Shown: piece after piece, positions 1 through 7,163 of the stretch
How positions within the stretch are numbered: position 1 is the stretch's first letter
How the letters are laid out: each line of letters starts with the position of its first letter
Source of the DNA: UBA966 sp046350355
GTDB lineage: Bacteria > Planctomycetota > Phycisphaerae > Phycisphaerales > SM1A02
Assembly (NCBI GenBank): GCA_046350355.1
Contig: JAXMAN010000001.1
Coordinates: 434,001 to 498,000 of the forward strand
DNA length: 64,000 nt
Reading direction: 5' to 3'
Made by a program: the position numbers and the translations under genes
The notes under the pieces: generated by a model
Databases searched by the model: none
The model's input: the letters and a program-made list of their open reading frames with translations, nothing else
Told to the model about the DNA's origin: nothing

Positions 1-445
1 CGGGCAGGTAGTCGATGGATTCCTTGGGACGGATGACGATCGTCGTCGGAAACTCGCGCCGGGCGAGGCACGCGAAGAAGGCCTTCGCCGGCAGGTAGCC
101 CGGGACCGCGCGGCTCTGCCATCCGGTGAGCTGCTGCAGGTAGGTGTTGATCGAGCGCGGGCCCGCGAGGTACGGGATGTGGTCGCGCACCAGCTTGATG
201 TTGCGCGCGCCCGAGAGGTAGACGTTGCTGGCGTTGTCGGCCAGGAACTCCATCTGCCGGTCGTAGAGGGTGCGCCAGGTCTCCTGGTTCTCCTCGCTGT
301 AGCCGGCGTAGTTCTGGTCGATGTAGCAGCGCGTGATGTCGCCGTGGCCCGGCTCGCCGAAATGGTCCGCGTTGGCCTGCGCGGCCTTGGCCTGCGCGCC
401 GTCGATCATCGCGCTGTTGAGACTGCCGGACATCTTGTTGCCCAT
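1..445 (-). CDS. phhA: Phenylalanine 4-monooxygenase (phenylalanine hydroxylase), 3' part outside window
   Basis: Only the first ~148 codons are present; the gene runs off the left edge. It would hydroxylate phenylalanine to tyrosine using a pterin cofactor and non-haem iron. The visible part matches the start of bacterial aromatic amino acid hydroxylases: an ENQETWRTLYDRQM segment (about residues 51-64), an IPYLAGPRSINTYL segment, TGWQSRAVPGYLP, and FFACLARREFPTTIVIRP leading into the conserved IDYLP. The iron-binding His-His-Glu residues lie beyond the window, so activity cannot be judged. The start at 445 has an AGGGAG Shine-Dalgarno about 8 nt upstream; a second in-frame ATG lies at 433. 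A TAGCAT -10-like box sits at 497-502, giving a leader of about 45 nt. Confidence 0.85.
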   Translation of the reverse strand, partial: MGNKMSGSLNSAMIDGAQAKAAQANADHFGEPGHGDITRCYIDQNYAGYSEENQETWRTLYDRQMEFLADNASNVYLSGARNIKLVRDHIPYLAGPRSINTYLQQLTGWQSRAVPGYLPAKAFFACLARREFPTTIVIRPKESIDYLP

Positions 446-556
446 CGTGCTGGCTCCCTGTCGTGCGGGCGCCGCGCGGCGGCGGCGCTCCGGGGAATGC
501 TAGCAGCGTGGGTGGGCGGGGCGGAGGGGACTCGCGTCCGGCCCCGGGGCATCGGT

Positions 557-616
557 CATCTGTCCTTCTCAGGCGGACAGATTTATGGCAATCTGTCCTT
601 CTCAGAAGGACAGATT
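557..616. promoter_or_regulatory. Tandem palindromic operator (two copies, 33 bp apart)
   Basis: Two related inverted repeats lie just before the AAA/DUF4143 gene. The downstream copy (590-616) is a perfect palindrome with 13-bp arms around one central C (left arm AATCTGTCCTTCT). The upstream copy (558-582) keeps the outer ATCTGTCC/GGACAGAT arms but has a degenerate centre. The 33-bp spacing is about three helical turns, as expected for cooperative binding of a dimeric protein on one face. The perfect copy ends 5 nt before a TACCGT -10 candidate, so bound protein would cover the promoter spacer. Confidence 0.75.
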
Positions 617-621
617 GGCTG

Positions 622-627
622 TACCGT
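622..627 (+). promoter_or_regulatory. Putative -10 box (TACCGT) of the AAA/DUF4143 gene
   Basis: A TANNNT hexamer ends 6 nt before the ATG at 634, with no Shine-Dalgarno between. It fits the leaderless pattern seen across the window and supports 634 as the start. Confidence 0.45.
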
Positions 628-633
628 GCCCGC

Positions 634-1965
634 ATGCCCCTGCTGGAAGCGCTCCAGGAGAAGCTCTCCGACGCCCTCCTTCCGTCCGCATCCGCCGCCC
701 TCACCCGGCGCGACGCCACGCTGCCCCCGGTGCCGGGGAAGGCGCACGCGGTCATCGGCATGCGCCGCGCGGGCAAGACCTGCTTCCTCCGGCAGCTCCT
801 GGCGCAGCGGCGCGAGCACGGGCCGCCGGAGCGCTCGATCTACCTCAGCTTCGACGACGACCGGCTCGCGGGCATCGACGCCACGCAGCTCGACGCGCTC
901 CTGGAGGAGTACTTCCGCCGCCACCCCGAGATCCGCCGCCGCGGGCGCGCCGCGTGGTTCCTCGACGAGATCCAGCTCGTCGACGGATGGGACCGCTTCG
1001 TGCGGCGCGTGCTCGACACCGAGTCGATCGACATCGTCGTCTCCGGCTCCTCCGCGCGCATGTTCTCGCGCGAGATCCACAGCTCGCTGCGCGGCCGCGC
1101 CATGGCCACGGTCATCGCGCCCTTCAGCTTCCGCGAGGCGCTGCGCCACCGCGGCGAGGAGCCCTCGGTGCGCGCGGACCGGCTGCCCGCGGCGGCACGC
1201 AGCGCGGTCGAGAAGCGGCTGCGCGAGTACCTCGTCATCGGCGGCTTTCCCGAGGCGCAGGGCGCGGGCCGGCGTCCGCTCGACCGCGCCACGCGCATCG
1301 CGCTGCTGCAGGGGTACGTGGACACGGTGCTCTTCCGCGACGTCATCGAGCGGCACGCCGTCTCGCAGGTCGCCGCGCTGCGCTGGATCATCCGCCACGC
1401 GCTGCGCAATCCCTGCGGGAGCTTCAGCGCCGGCAGGCTGCACGCCGACCTGCGCTCGCAGGGGCACAGCGTCGCGAAGGACACCGTGCACGCGCTCCTG
1501 GACTACCTCACCGACGCCTTCGTGATCGCCGCGATCCCCGTGGCGACGGAGTCCGAGCGCCGGCGCAACACGAATCCCCGGAAGCTCTATCCCGCGGATC
1601 CCGGCCTCATCGACGCCTTCGACGCGAGCGGACGCGCGAACACCGGCCACGCGCTGGAGACCGCCGTCTTCAACGAGCTCGCGCGCCGCGGCGCCGAGAT
1701 CGCCTACGTGAAGACCGCCGACGGGCTGGAGGTCGACTTCCTCGCGCGCCATCCCGACGGACGGCAGGAGCTGATCCAGGTCTGCGCGGACGCTTCCGAC
1801 GCCGCGACCTGGCAGCGCGAGACGCGCGCGCTCGATGCGGCGCACGCCGAGCATCCGCGTGCCGAGCGGATCGTCGTGGTGCTCGATACCGTCGCCGCGC
1901 GGGGGCTGAGCCACCCGAAGACGCGCGTGCTGCCGGCGCATCAGTGGCTGCTGGCGGCGGAGTGA
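634..1965 (+). CDS. AAA+ ATPase with DUF4143 C-terminal domain
   Basis: A 443-residue ATPase of the AAA_14/DUF4143 family, widespread orphan cytoplasmic proteins with no settled role. Walker A is GMRRAGKT (residues 42-49) and Walker B is WFLDEIQ (108-114). A VSGSSARM sensor-like motif follows. A middle segment around FSAGRLHADLRSQGHSV looks like a winged helix. The C-terminal part (VDFLARHPDGRQELIQV) has the restriction-endonuclease-like fold pattern (E-V-D-F...Q-V) typical of DUF4143. The start at 634 is preferred to longer in-frame options because the upstream extension would translate through the palindromes. Tandem palindromes directly upstream suggest tight or self regulation; the internal winged helix makes autoregulation possible, which is inference. 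Confidence 0.82.
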   Translation: MPLLEALQEKLSDALLPSASAALTRRDATLPPVPGKAHAVIGMRRAGKTCFLRQLLAQRREHGPPERSIYLSFDDDRLAGIDATQLDALLEEYFRRHPEIRRRGRAAWFLDEIQLVDGWDRFVRRVLDTESIDIVVSGSSARMFSREIHSSLRGRAMATVIAPFSFREALRHRGEEPSVRADRLPAAARSAVEKRLREYLVIGGFPEAQGAGRRPLDRATRIALLQGYVDTVLFRDVIERHAVSQVAALRWIIRHALRNPCGSFSAGRLHADLRSQGHSVAKDTVHALLDYLTDAFVIAAIPVATESERRRNTNPRKLYPADPGLIDAFDASGRANTGHALETAVFNELARRGAEIAYVKTADGLEVDFLARHPDGRQELIQVCADASDAATWQRETRALDAAHAEHPRAERIVVVLDTVAARGLSHPKTRVLPAHQWLLAAE

Positions 1966-1979
1966 GGGGGAGCGGCGCG

Positions 1980-2693
1980 CTATTCGTACCGGTAGCGCCG
2001 AATCCGCAGCTTCCGGAACTCGACGGGCGCGCCGGTGCACTGCAGCGCGATGCGTCCCACCGCCGGCGAGCAGCCCCAGGCGCCGTTCACCGCCTCGCCG
2101 TTGATCCAGACCGAGAGGTGCCCGGTCCGCAAGCTGATGCGACCGGTGTTCCACGCCCCGGTCGGGAGGTCGACGGCATGGCCGAGCCGGCGGAGACGGC
2201 GTCCGTCGCGCCCCTCGCCGGCGGCGCTGGCCGACTCCGAGACGGTTGCGTGCCCCATGGTCCACAGATCGCCGGCCTCGCCGGGGCCGAGTGCGATCCG
2301 CACGCATGTCGGCCAGATCTCGTCGGGATCCTGCACGCATACGAGGATGCCCGCGTCATCCGCGCGGCGTGTCGGATCGAAGCGCCACTCGAACTCGAGT
2401 TCATAGGAACTGGGGCAGATCTCGGTGGTGAGGTAGCCGGGGACCGCGCCTTCGCAGCGAAGTGCACCGTCGCGCACCATCCACACGCCGGCGGATCCGG
2501 AGCCCGGATCGTGCGGCACGGAACGCCACCCCGCGAGGTCCGTTCCATCGAAGAGCGGCGTCCATTCCTGCTCGAGGACGGCCAGTTGGCTGTCTGCATT
2601 CGGGTGGCTGTAGGGCCACGGCCGCCCGCAGCCAGCGATTACAGCGACGAGCACAACGAGCGCAACGATCCGGAGGACCGGGATGTGCCGCAT
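1980..2693 (-). CDS. Lipoprotein with DUF1080 (3-keto-disaccharide hydrolase-like) domain
   Basis: A 237-residue predicted lipoprotein. The N-terminus has a hydrophobic signal ending in a VIAGC lipobox (Cys about residue 22). The rest is a concanavalin-like beta-sandwich of the DUF1080 family: it opens with WTPLFDGTDLAGWRS, then GVWMVRDGALRCEG, YELEFEWRFD and closes with VGRIALQCTGAPVEFRKLRI, all hallmark strands of that family. DUF1080 proteins are expanded in Planctomycetota and several act on 3-keto-glycosides; which glycan this one sees is unknown. It converges tail-to-tail on the AAA ATPase gene with a 14-nt gap. Confidence 0.85.
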   Translation of the reverse strand: MRHIPVLRIVALVVLVAVIAGCGRPWPYSHPNADSQLAVLEQEWTPLFDGTDLAGWRSVPHDPGSGSAGVWMVRDGALRCEGAVPGYLTTEICPSSYELEFEWRFDPTRRADDAGILVCVQDPDEIWPTCVRIALGPGEAGDLWTMGHATVSESASAAGEGRDGRRLRRLGHAVDLPTGAWNTGRISLRTGHLSVWINGEAVNGAWGCSPAVGRIALQCTGAPVEFRKLRIRRYRYE

Positions 2694-2700
2694 GGCTCGC

Positions 2701-2706
2701 AGCCTA
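2701..2706 (-). promoter_or_regulatory. Putative -10 box (TAGGCT) of the DUF1080 gene
   Basis: TANNNT hexamer on the minus strand, 7 nt before the ATG at 2693; no Shine-Dalgarno in between. Confidence 0.4.
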
Positions 2707-2744
2707 CCTCTCCGCGCGCCCCGCGTCCCCCAAAGCCGGCCCCG

Positions 2745-3362
2745 CTACTTCCCCTCGCCCGCCATCGCCCGCAGCCGCTCCAGCGCCGCGTCCGCGGAGG
2801 CGATCGGCGGGTGCGCGGGCAGGCGCGCGATGCCGAGCGCGCAGCGCAGGTCGAAGCCCCACGGGTCCGCGCCGACCATGCGCGGCGCCTCGAGGCGGTG
2901 GCCGCCGATGCGCTGCGCGGCCTGCTCCAGCAGCGCGACGTGCGAGGCGTTCACCGCCTTGCAGAGCGCGGGCTCCTGCGCGGCGAAGGTGTTCGCGCGC
3001 GTGAGCGCGATGCCGTCGATGAAATGGCCGCGGAAGCGCGCCGCGTCGATGGCGATGCGCGCCCAGCGCACGTCCGGCGGCTCGCCGTGGTAGATGCACC
3101 AGCGGTCGCAGAGCGCGGCGTCGGGGCCGTCCTCGGTGATCTGCGTGAGCGTCACCTGCAGCTCGAGCGAATCCTCGCCGTCGTCGGGCAGCTCCAGCAC
3201 CACGTCGACCGAGCGCAGCATCGAGACCATCACCGGCGCGACGAGGTCGCCCGACGGGGTCGGGGCGACGCGGATCTCCACGCGGTCGCCGTCGAAGCGA
3301 ATGCGGCCCGCGAGGTGCCCGCGCAGGAAGTCGTACGCCTCGTCCAGGATCGGCTCGGCCAT
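2745..3362 (-). CDS. Conserved-looking hypothetical protein (205 aa)
   Basis: I do not recognise a named family. The product is a soluble 205-residue protein without signal peptide or membrane segment. Its middle (about residues 25-95) alternates charged and hydrophobic residues in beta-strand fashion (RIRFDGDRVEIRVAP, VDVVLELPDDGEDSLELQVTLTQI) and is followed by WCIYHGEPPDVRWARIAID. The C-terminal half is helical. The start at 3362 is chosen because a TACCAT box sits 8 nt upstream and the in-frame extension beyond it is Arg/Ala-rich and looks non-coding. It is divergent from aroDE with a 113-nt intergenic region holding one -10 candidate for each gene. Confidence 0.7.
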   Translation of the reverse strand: MAEPILDEAYDFLRGHLAGRIRFDGDRVEIRVAPTPSGDLVAPVMVSMLRSVDVVLELPDDGEDSLELQVTLTQITEDGPDAALCDRWCIYHGEPPDVRWARIAIDAARFRGHFIDGIALTRANTFAAQEPALCKAVNASHVALLEQAAQRIGGHRLEAPRMVGADPWGFDLRCALGIARLPAHPPIASADAALERLRAMAGEGK

Positions 3363-3370
3363 GGCGCACG

Positions 3371-3376
3371 ATGGTA
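3371..3376 (-). promoter_or_regulatory. Putative -10 box (TACCAT) of the 205-aa hypothetical gene
   Basis: Minus-strand TANNNT hexamer 8 nt before the ATG at 3362, no Shine-Dalgarno; it argues against the longer start at 3497. Confidence 0.45.
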
Positions 3377-3460
3377 GAGGGGCGCGGGGATGGGCCGGCG
3401 CGCCCGCCGCGCGGCGGCGCCTGCCGCGTCGCCCGTCCGCGCCGCGGCGCCGCCCCTCGT

Positions 3461-3466
3461 TAGGAT
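3461..3466 (+). promoter_or_regulatory. Putative -10 box (TAGGAT) of aroDE
   Basis: TANNNT hexamer 9 nt before the ATG at 3476; expected transcription start falls within a few nt of the ATG. Confidence 0.45.
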
Positions 3467-3475
3467 CCGCGCGCG

Positions 3476-5110
3476 ATGACGCACCTCTGCGTGGCACTGG
3501 CCGTCGACGGCGCGGGCGAGCTCGAGCAGGCGATCGCCGCCGCCGCGCGCGCCGCCGAGCAGGGCGCGACCATGGTCGAGTGGCGCGTCGACGCGCTCGC
3601 CGAGGAGCCGGGCGCGGCCGCGGCGATCCGCACGCTCGTCGAGCGCAGCCCGCTGCCGTGCATCGTCACCATCCGCGGCGCGCGCGAGGGGGGCGAGTAC
3701 CACGGCGCCGACACCGACCGCGTCAGCCTCCTCGAGGCGCTCTGCACCGGCGACGGGCCCGCGCCCAGCTTCATCGACTTCGAGCTCGCCGACTACGAGC
3801 GCAGCGCGAACCTGCGCCAGAAGGTCGATCTCTGCGTCGCGCATCCCGCGCAGCAGCGCCCCGCGACGACGCGCCTGATCCTCAGCGCGCACGACTTCCA
3901 GGGGCGCCCGCCCACGCTCGCGCGGCAGGTGGCGGCGATGGCGCAGGCCCCCGCGTGCGCCGTCGCCAAGCTCGCCTGGCGCGCGCGCAGCGTGCGCGAC
4001 TGCGTCGAGGCCTTCGAGCTCCTGCGCGAGCGCCACCGCCCGACGATCGCGCTCTGCATGGGCGAGGCGGGGCTCGCGACGCGCGTGCTCGCGCCGAAGT
4101 TCGGCGCCTTCCTGACCTTCGCGCGCGGCGACCTGCCCGGCGAGGGGACCGCGCCCGGCCAGCCCACGGTGCGCGAGCTCGTGGAGGAATACGGCTTCGG
4201 CCGCATCGGCCCGCGCACGCTCGTCTACGGCGTCGTCGGCTGGCCGGTCGCGCATTCGCAGAGCCCGCGCACGCACAACGCGTGGCTGCGCGAATCCGGC
4301 GCGGACGCCGTCTACCTGCCGCTGCCGGTCCCGCCCGAGTACGAGCACTTCAAGGCGACGCTGCTGGAGCTGCTTGGCTACGCGCCGCTGGATCTGCGCG
4401 GCCTCAGCGTGACGCTGCCGCACAAGGAGCACCTCGTGCGCCTGGTGCGCGAGCAGGGGGGCGTCGTCGAGCCGATCGCGCAGCGCATCGGCGCCGCGAA
4501 CACGCTCGTCGTCGCCGCCGACGGCTCGCTGCGCTGCACCAACACCGACGCGCCCGCCGCGCTGCAGGCGCTCGCGCAGGGGATGGGCATCGAGCCCGCG
4601 GCGCTCGCGGGCAAGCGCGTGGCGGTGCTGGGCGCGGGGGGCGTCGCGCGCGCGGTCGCGGCGGGGCTCGCGGACGCGGGCGCGCGCGTGGTCGTCGTGG
4701 CGCGCACGCACGAGCGCGCGCAGCGGATGGCGGAGGAACTGCAGGCGGCAGGCGCGGGCGCCGACGGCGGCGCGGGCGCGGCGGGCGCCTCCACCTCCCC
4801 GCGCGGCCAGATCGTCGCGGGCCGTACGGACGCGCTCGCGTGCGGCTGCTTCCACGCCTTCGTGAACTGCACGCCCGTGGGCATGGAGGGCGGCCCCGAT
4901 CCCACCGGCAGCCCGCTCCCCGACGACGTCGCGCTCGACGACACCGTCACCGTGATGGACACCGTCTACGCGCCGCGCGAGACGCCGCTGCTGCGCGAGG
5001 CCCGCTCGCGCGGCGCGCGCACCGTCGACGGATGGTCGATGTTCCTGGCGCAGGCGCGCATGCAGTTCGACCGCTGGGCCGCGGAGCGCGCGGCGGCGGG
5101 CGCTCGCTAG
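3476..5110 (+). CDS. aroDE: Bifunctional type I 3-dehydroquinate dehydratase / shikimate dehydrogenase
   Basis: A 544-residue fusion catalysing two consecutive shikimate-pathway steps: 3-dehydroquinate to 3-dehydroshikimate, then NADPH reduction to shikimate. Residues about 1-235 are type I dehydroquinase: MVEWRVD near the start, the catalytic His in SAHDF (about residue 138) and the Schiff-base Lys in AVAKLAWRAR (about 164). Residues about 245-540 are shikimate dehydrogenase: VYGVVGWPVAHSQSPRTHN, LSVTLPHKE with its catalytic Lys, IGAANTLV, NTDAPA, the nucleotide-binding VLGAGGVARAV (about 383-393), NCTPVGM and a final DGWSMFLAQA. The fusion order resembles that of plants and some bacteria. 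It converges on the O-methyltransferase, the two stops sharing the bases ctag. Confidence 0.95.
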   Translation: MTHLCVALAVDGAGELEQAIAAAARAAEQGATMVEWRVDALAEEPGAAAAIRTLVERSPLPCIVTIRGAREGGEYHGADTDRVSLLEALCTGDGPAPSFIDFELADYERSANLRQKVDLCVAHPAQQRPATTRLILSAHDFQGRPPTLARQVAAMAQAPACAVAKLAWRARSVRDCVEAFELLRERHRPTIALCMGEAGLATRVLAPKFGAFLTFARGDLPGEGTAPGQPTVRELVEEYGFGRIGPRTLVYGVVGWPVAHSQSPRTHNAWLRESGADAVYLPLPVPPEYEHFKATLLELLGYAPLDLRGLSVTLPHKEHLVRLVREQGGVVEPIAQRIGAANTLVVAADGSLRCTNTDAPAALQALAQGMGIEPAALAGKRVAVLGAGGVARAVAAGLADAGARVVVVARTHERAQRMAEELQAAGAGADGGAGAAGASTSPRGQIVAGRTDALACGCFHAFVNCTPVGMEGGPDPTGSPLPDDVALDDTVTVMDTVYAPRETPLLREARSRGARTVDGWSMFLAQARMQFDRWAAERAAAGAR

Positions 5111-5781
5111 CTCGTCCGCAGCACCAGCGCCATCGCGATGCCGTCGTGCCCCTTCGCGCCCACGGTCTGCACCGCGGTCGCGCACAGGCGCGGGTCCTCG
5201 CCCATCGCGCGCAGCAGCGCGAGCGAGCCCTGCACGCTCGGATCGGGGCTGCCGCCGTCCAGGATCTGCCCCTTGCGGATGACGTTGTCGCAGAGAATGA
5301 GCGTGCCCGGGCGCGCCAGGCGCAGCGCCCACTCCAGGTAGGCGATGTTGCTGGGCTTGTCCGCGTCGATGAAGACGAGGTCGAAGGGCGCGCAGCCCTC
5401 GCGGTGCATCGCCGCGAGCGATTCCAGCGCGGGCCCGGTGCGCACCGTCGCGACGCCCGCGAGCCCCGCGCGCTCGATGTTCGCGCGCGCGACCTGCGCG
5501 TGCTTCTCGCTGATCTCCAGGCTCACGAGCGCGCCGTCGGCGGGGAGCGCGCGCGCGAGCCAGATCGTGCTGTAGCCGCCGAGCGTGCCGATCTCCAGGA
5601 TGCGCCGCGCGCCCATCGCGCGGGCGAGCACATGCAGCAGCTTGCCCGCGGGCGGCGTGACCTCGATGTGCGGCAGTCCGGCGTGCGCGCTGGCCGCGAG
5701 CGCCTGCGCGAGCGCGTCGTCCTGGCGGACGAGGGTGCCCGTGAGCAGCTCGTCGACGGCGGTCCAGGTGGCGGGGTCCAT
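5107..5781 (-). CDS. Class I SAM-dependent O-methyltransferase (family 3, caffeoyl-CoA-OMT-like)
   Basis: A 224-residue cytosolic methyltransferase. The SAM-binding motif is RILEIGTLGGYST (about residues 57-69), followed by the acidic loop LVSLEIS and the metal/substrate motif DLVFIDADK, then LILCDNVI near the C-terminus: the arrangement of cation-dependent O-methyltransferases (Methyltransf_3). The natural acceptor cannot be inferred. It lies 25 nt downstream of xerD on the same strand and has its own GGAGGA Shine-Dalgarno 5 nt before the ATG at 5781, as other operon-internal genes here do. Longer in-frame starts would run into xerD. Confidence 0.88.
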   Translation of the reverse strand: MDPATWTAVDELLTGTLVRQDDALAQALAASAHAGLPHIEVTPPAGKLLHVLARAMGARRILEIGTLGGYSTIWLARALPADGALVSLEISEKHAQVARANIERAGLAGVATVRTGPALESLAAMHREGCAPFDLVFIDADKPSNIAYLEWALRLARPGTLILCDNVIRKGQILDGGSPDPSVQGSLALLRAMGEDPRLCATAVQTVGAKGHDGIAMALVLRTS

Positions 5782-5806
5782 CGGTCCTCCGAGATCCCGC
5801 GCGTGC

Positions 5807-6823
5807 TCAGCGTGGTCCGACGCTGGTCTCGCGCGGATGGAACCGCTCGATCGTACGCCGCAGGTGGCTCCGGTCCACGTGCGTGTAGATCTGCGTCGTC
5901 GCGACATCCGTGTGCCCGAGCAGCTCCTGCACCACGCGCAGGTCCGCGCCGCCGGCCACCAGATGCGTCGCGAAGGAGTGGCGCAGCAGGTGCGGGTGCA
6001 CGCCGCGGATGCCCGCGGCCAGCGCGTACTTGCGGCAGAGCTGCCAGACCGCGACGCGCTCGAGCGGCCGGCCCGTGTGCGAGAGCAGCAGGCGGAACTT
6101 GTCGCGCCCGTCGCCAAAGCGCGCCAGGTGCGGCCGCAGCTCCTTCAGGTAGCGCGTCACCGCCTCGACCGCGGGCTGCCCGATCGGCACGATGCGCTGC
6201 TTGTTTCCCTTGCCGAAGACGTTGACGATCGCGAGCGTCTCGTGGAAGTCGCTCACCTTGAGCGTGCCGACCTCGCTGGCGCGCAGGCCCGCGGCGTACA
6301 TCAGCTCCAGCAGCGCGCGGTCGCGCAGCCAGAGCGCGCCGTGCTCGGGGGCGGGGGCCTCGACCAGCTTCTTCATCTGTCCCGGCGTGAGCGTGCCCGG
6401 CAGGCGCTTCCAGGTGGTGGGGCGCTCCAGCAGCCGCGCGGGATCGCGCTCGATGCGGAAGTTCGCGTGCAGGAAACGGAAGAAGACGCGGATCGTCGCG
6501 AGGTGGCGCACGATGCTCGGCGCCTCCAGCCCGCGCTCGCGCCCGAGCCAGCGCAGGTGCGCGGCGAGGTCGTCCATGCCCGTGCGCGCGGGCTCGACCA
6601 CGCCCTGCGAGGCGAGGTGGCGGCGCATCTGCTCCAGGTCGTCGGCGTAGGCGCGCAGCGTCGCCTCGGCGAGGCCGCACTCGATGCGCGCGTAGGTCAT
6701 GAAGTCGCGGATCGCGGCGTCGAAGGCGGGCGTCGGGGGGGCGTCGGACGCGGCCGCGGCGCGTGCGCGCGTTGGCCGCGGGTCCGGCTTCACCGGCTTA
6801 CGAGCGTTCGCGGCGGCTCCCAT
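5807..6823 (-). CDS. xerD: Tyrosine recombinase XerD-type
   Basis: A 338-residue tyrosine recombinase. The N-terminal SAM-like core-binding domain (FMTYARIECGLAEATLRAY onward) follows a basic 35-residue tail. The catalytic domain shows the first Arg in AAGLRASEVG, a conserved Lys region GKGNKQRIVPIG, the H-x-x-R box HLLRHSFATHL, LLGHTDVATTQ and the nucleophile in IYTHV. These are the R-K-H-R-H-Y residues of the family. It probably resolves chromosome dimers at dif together with the second recombinase at 61.05 kb; which is XerC and which XerD is inferred from general similarity only. Its 5' end overlaps the Cys-rich gene by 26 nt, so the two are likely cotranscribed. Confidence 0.88.
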   Translation of the reverse strand: MGAAANARKPVKPDPRPTRARAAAASDAPPTPAFDAAIRDFMTYARIECGLAEATLRAYADDLEQMRRHLASQGVVEPARTGMDDLAAHLRWLGRERGLEAPSIVRHLATIRVFFRFLHANFRIERDPARLLERPTTWKRLPGTLTPGQMKKLVEAPAPEHGALWLRDRALLELMYAAGLRASEVGTLKVSDFHETLAIVNVFGKGNKQRIVPIGQPAVEAVTRYLKELRPHLARFGDGRDKFRLLLSHTGRPLERVAVWQLCRKYALAAGIRGVHPHLLRHSFATHLVAGGADLRVVQELLGHTDVATTQIYTHVDRSHLRRTIERFHPRETSVGPR

Positions 6824-7058
6824 GGACGGTCACCTGCTGCGGCGCGGCGTCCGGCCGCGCGGGACGGCGTTCGCCCGCGGCGCGGAAGGCGTCCTCGCGG
6901 TTGATGCGGTGGAAGAGCCGGCAGCCGTAGAAGCCCCCGAGGCAGTAGCGGTACATCGCGTCCAGCTCGCCCATGCGGAAGCGCTCCTGGCAGCGCGGAT
7001 CGTTGCGGTCCACGTGCGGGCACGCGTGGCTGAGCGTTGGGTCGTTCTCCGGGGGCAT
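6798..7058 (-). CDS. Small Cys-rich protein of unknown function (86 aa)
   Basis: No family recognised. The 86-residue product has its four cysteines in the first half: HACPHVDRNDPRC (Cys 13 and 23) and YRYCLGGFYGCRLFHRI (two more, about residues 39 and 46). The spacing C-x9-C...C-x6-C suggests a small metal-binding or FeS site. The tail is basic and proline/arginine-rich. The gene overlaps the start of xerD by 26 nt. A TATCCT box 13 nt upstream of the ATG supports expression from this start. Confidence 0.65.
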   Translation of the reverse strand: MPPENDPTLSHACPHVDRNDPRCQERFRMGELDAMYRYCLGGFYGCRLFHRINREDAFRAAGERRPARPDAAPQQVTVHGSRRERS

Positions 7059-7071
7059 GCGCGGCGCACGG

Positions 7072-7077
7072 AGGATA
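7072..7077 (-). promoter_or_regulatory. Putative -10 box (TATCCT) of the Cys-rich gene and xerD
   Basis: Minus-strand TATCCT, 13 nt before the ATG at 7058; likely drives the Cys-rich gene, xerD and the O-methyltransferase. Confidence 0.4.
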
Positions 7078-7163
7078 GATCGGCTCGGCGCGCGGCCGGA
7101 CGCGAATGCGCGCGCGACCGCGTCGGCGCCCGCGGCCGCGCCGCCGCCCGCCGCCCGCCGCCC

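Noticed and set aside
179..1525. Long open frame overlapping phhA and the AAA ATPase in another frame
   Set aside because: Arg/Ala/Ser-rich composition typical of out-of-frame translation of GC-rich genes; no motif, and the AAA frame has clear Walker motifs.
5807..6823. xerD as a phage or integron integrase marking a mobile element
   Set aside because: Length, motifs and neighbours are those of chromosomal Xer recombinases; no att-like repeats, tRNA target or cargo genes nearby.
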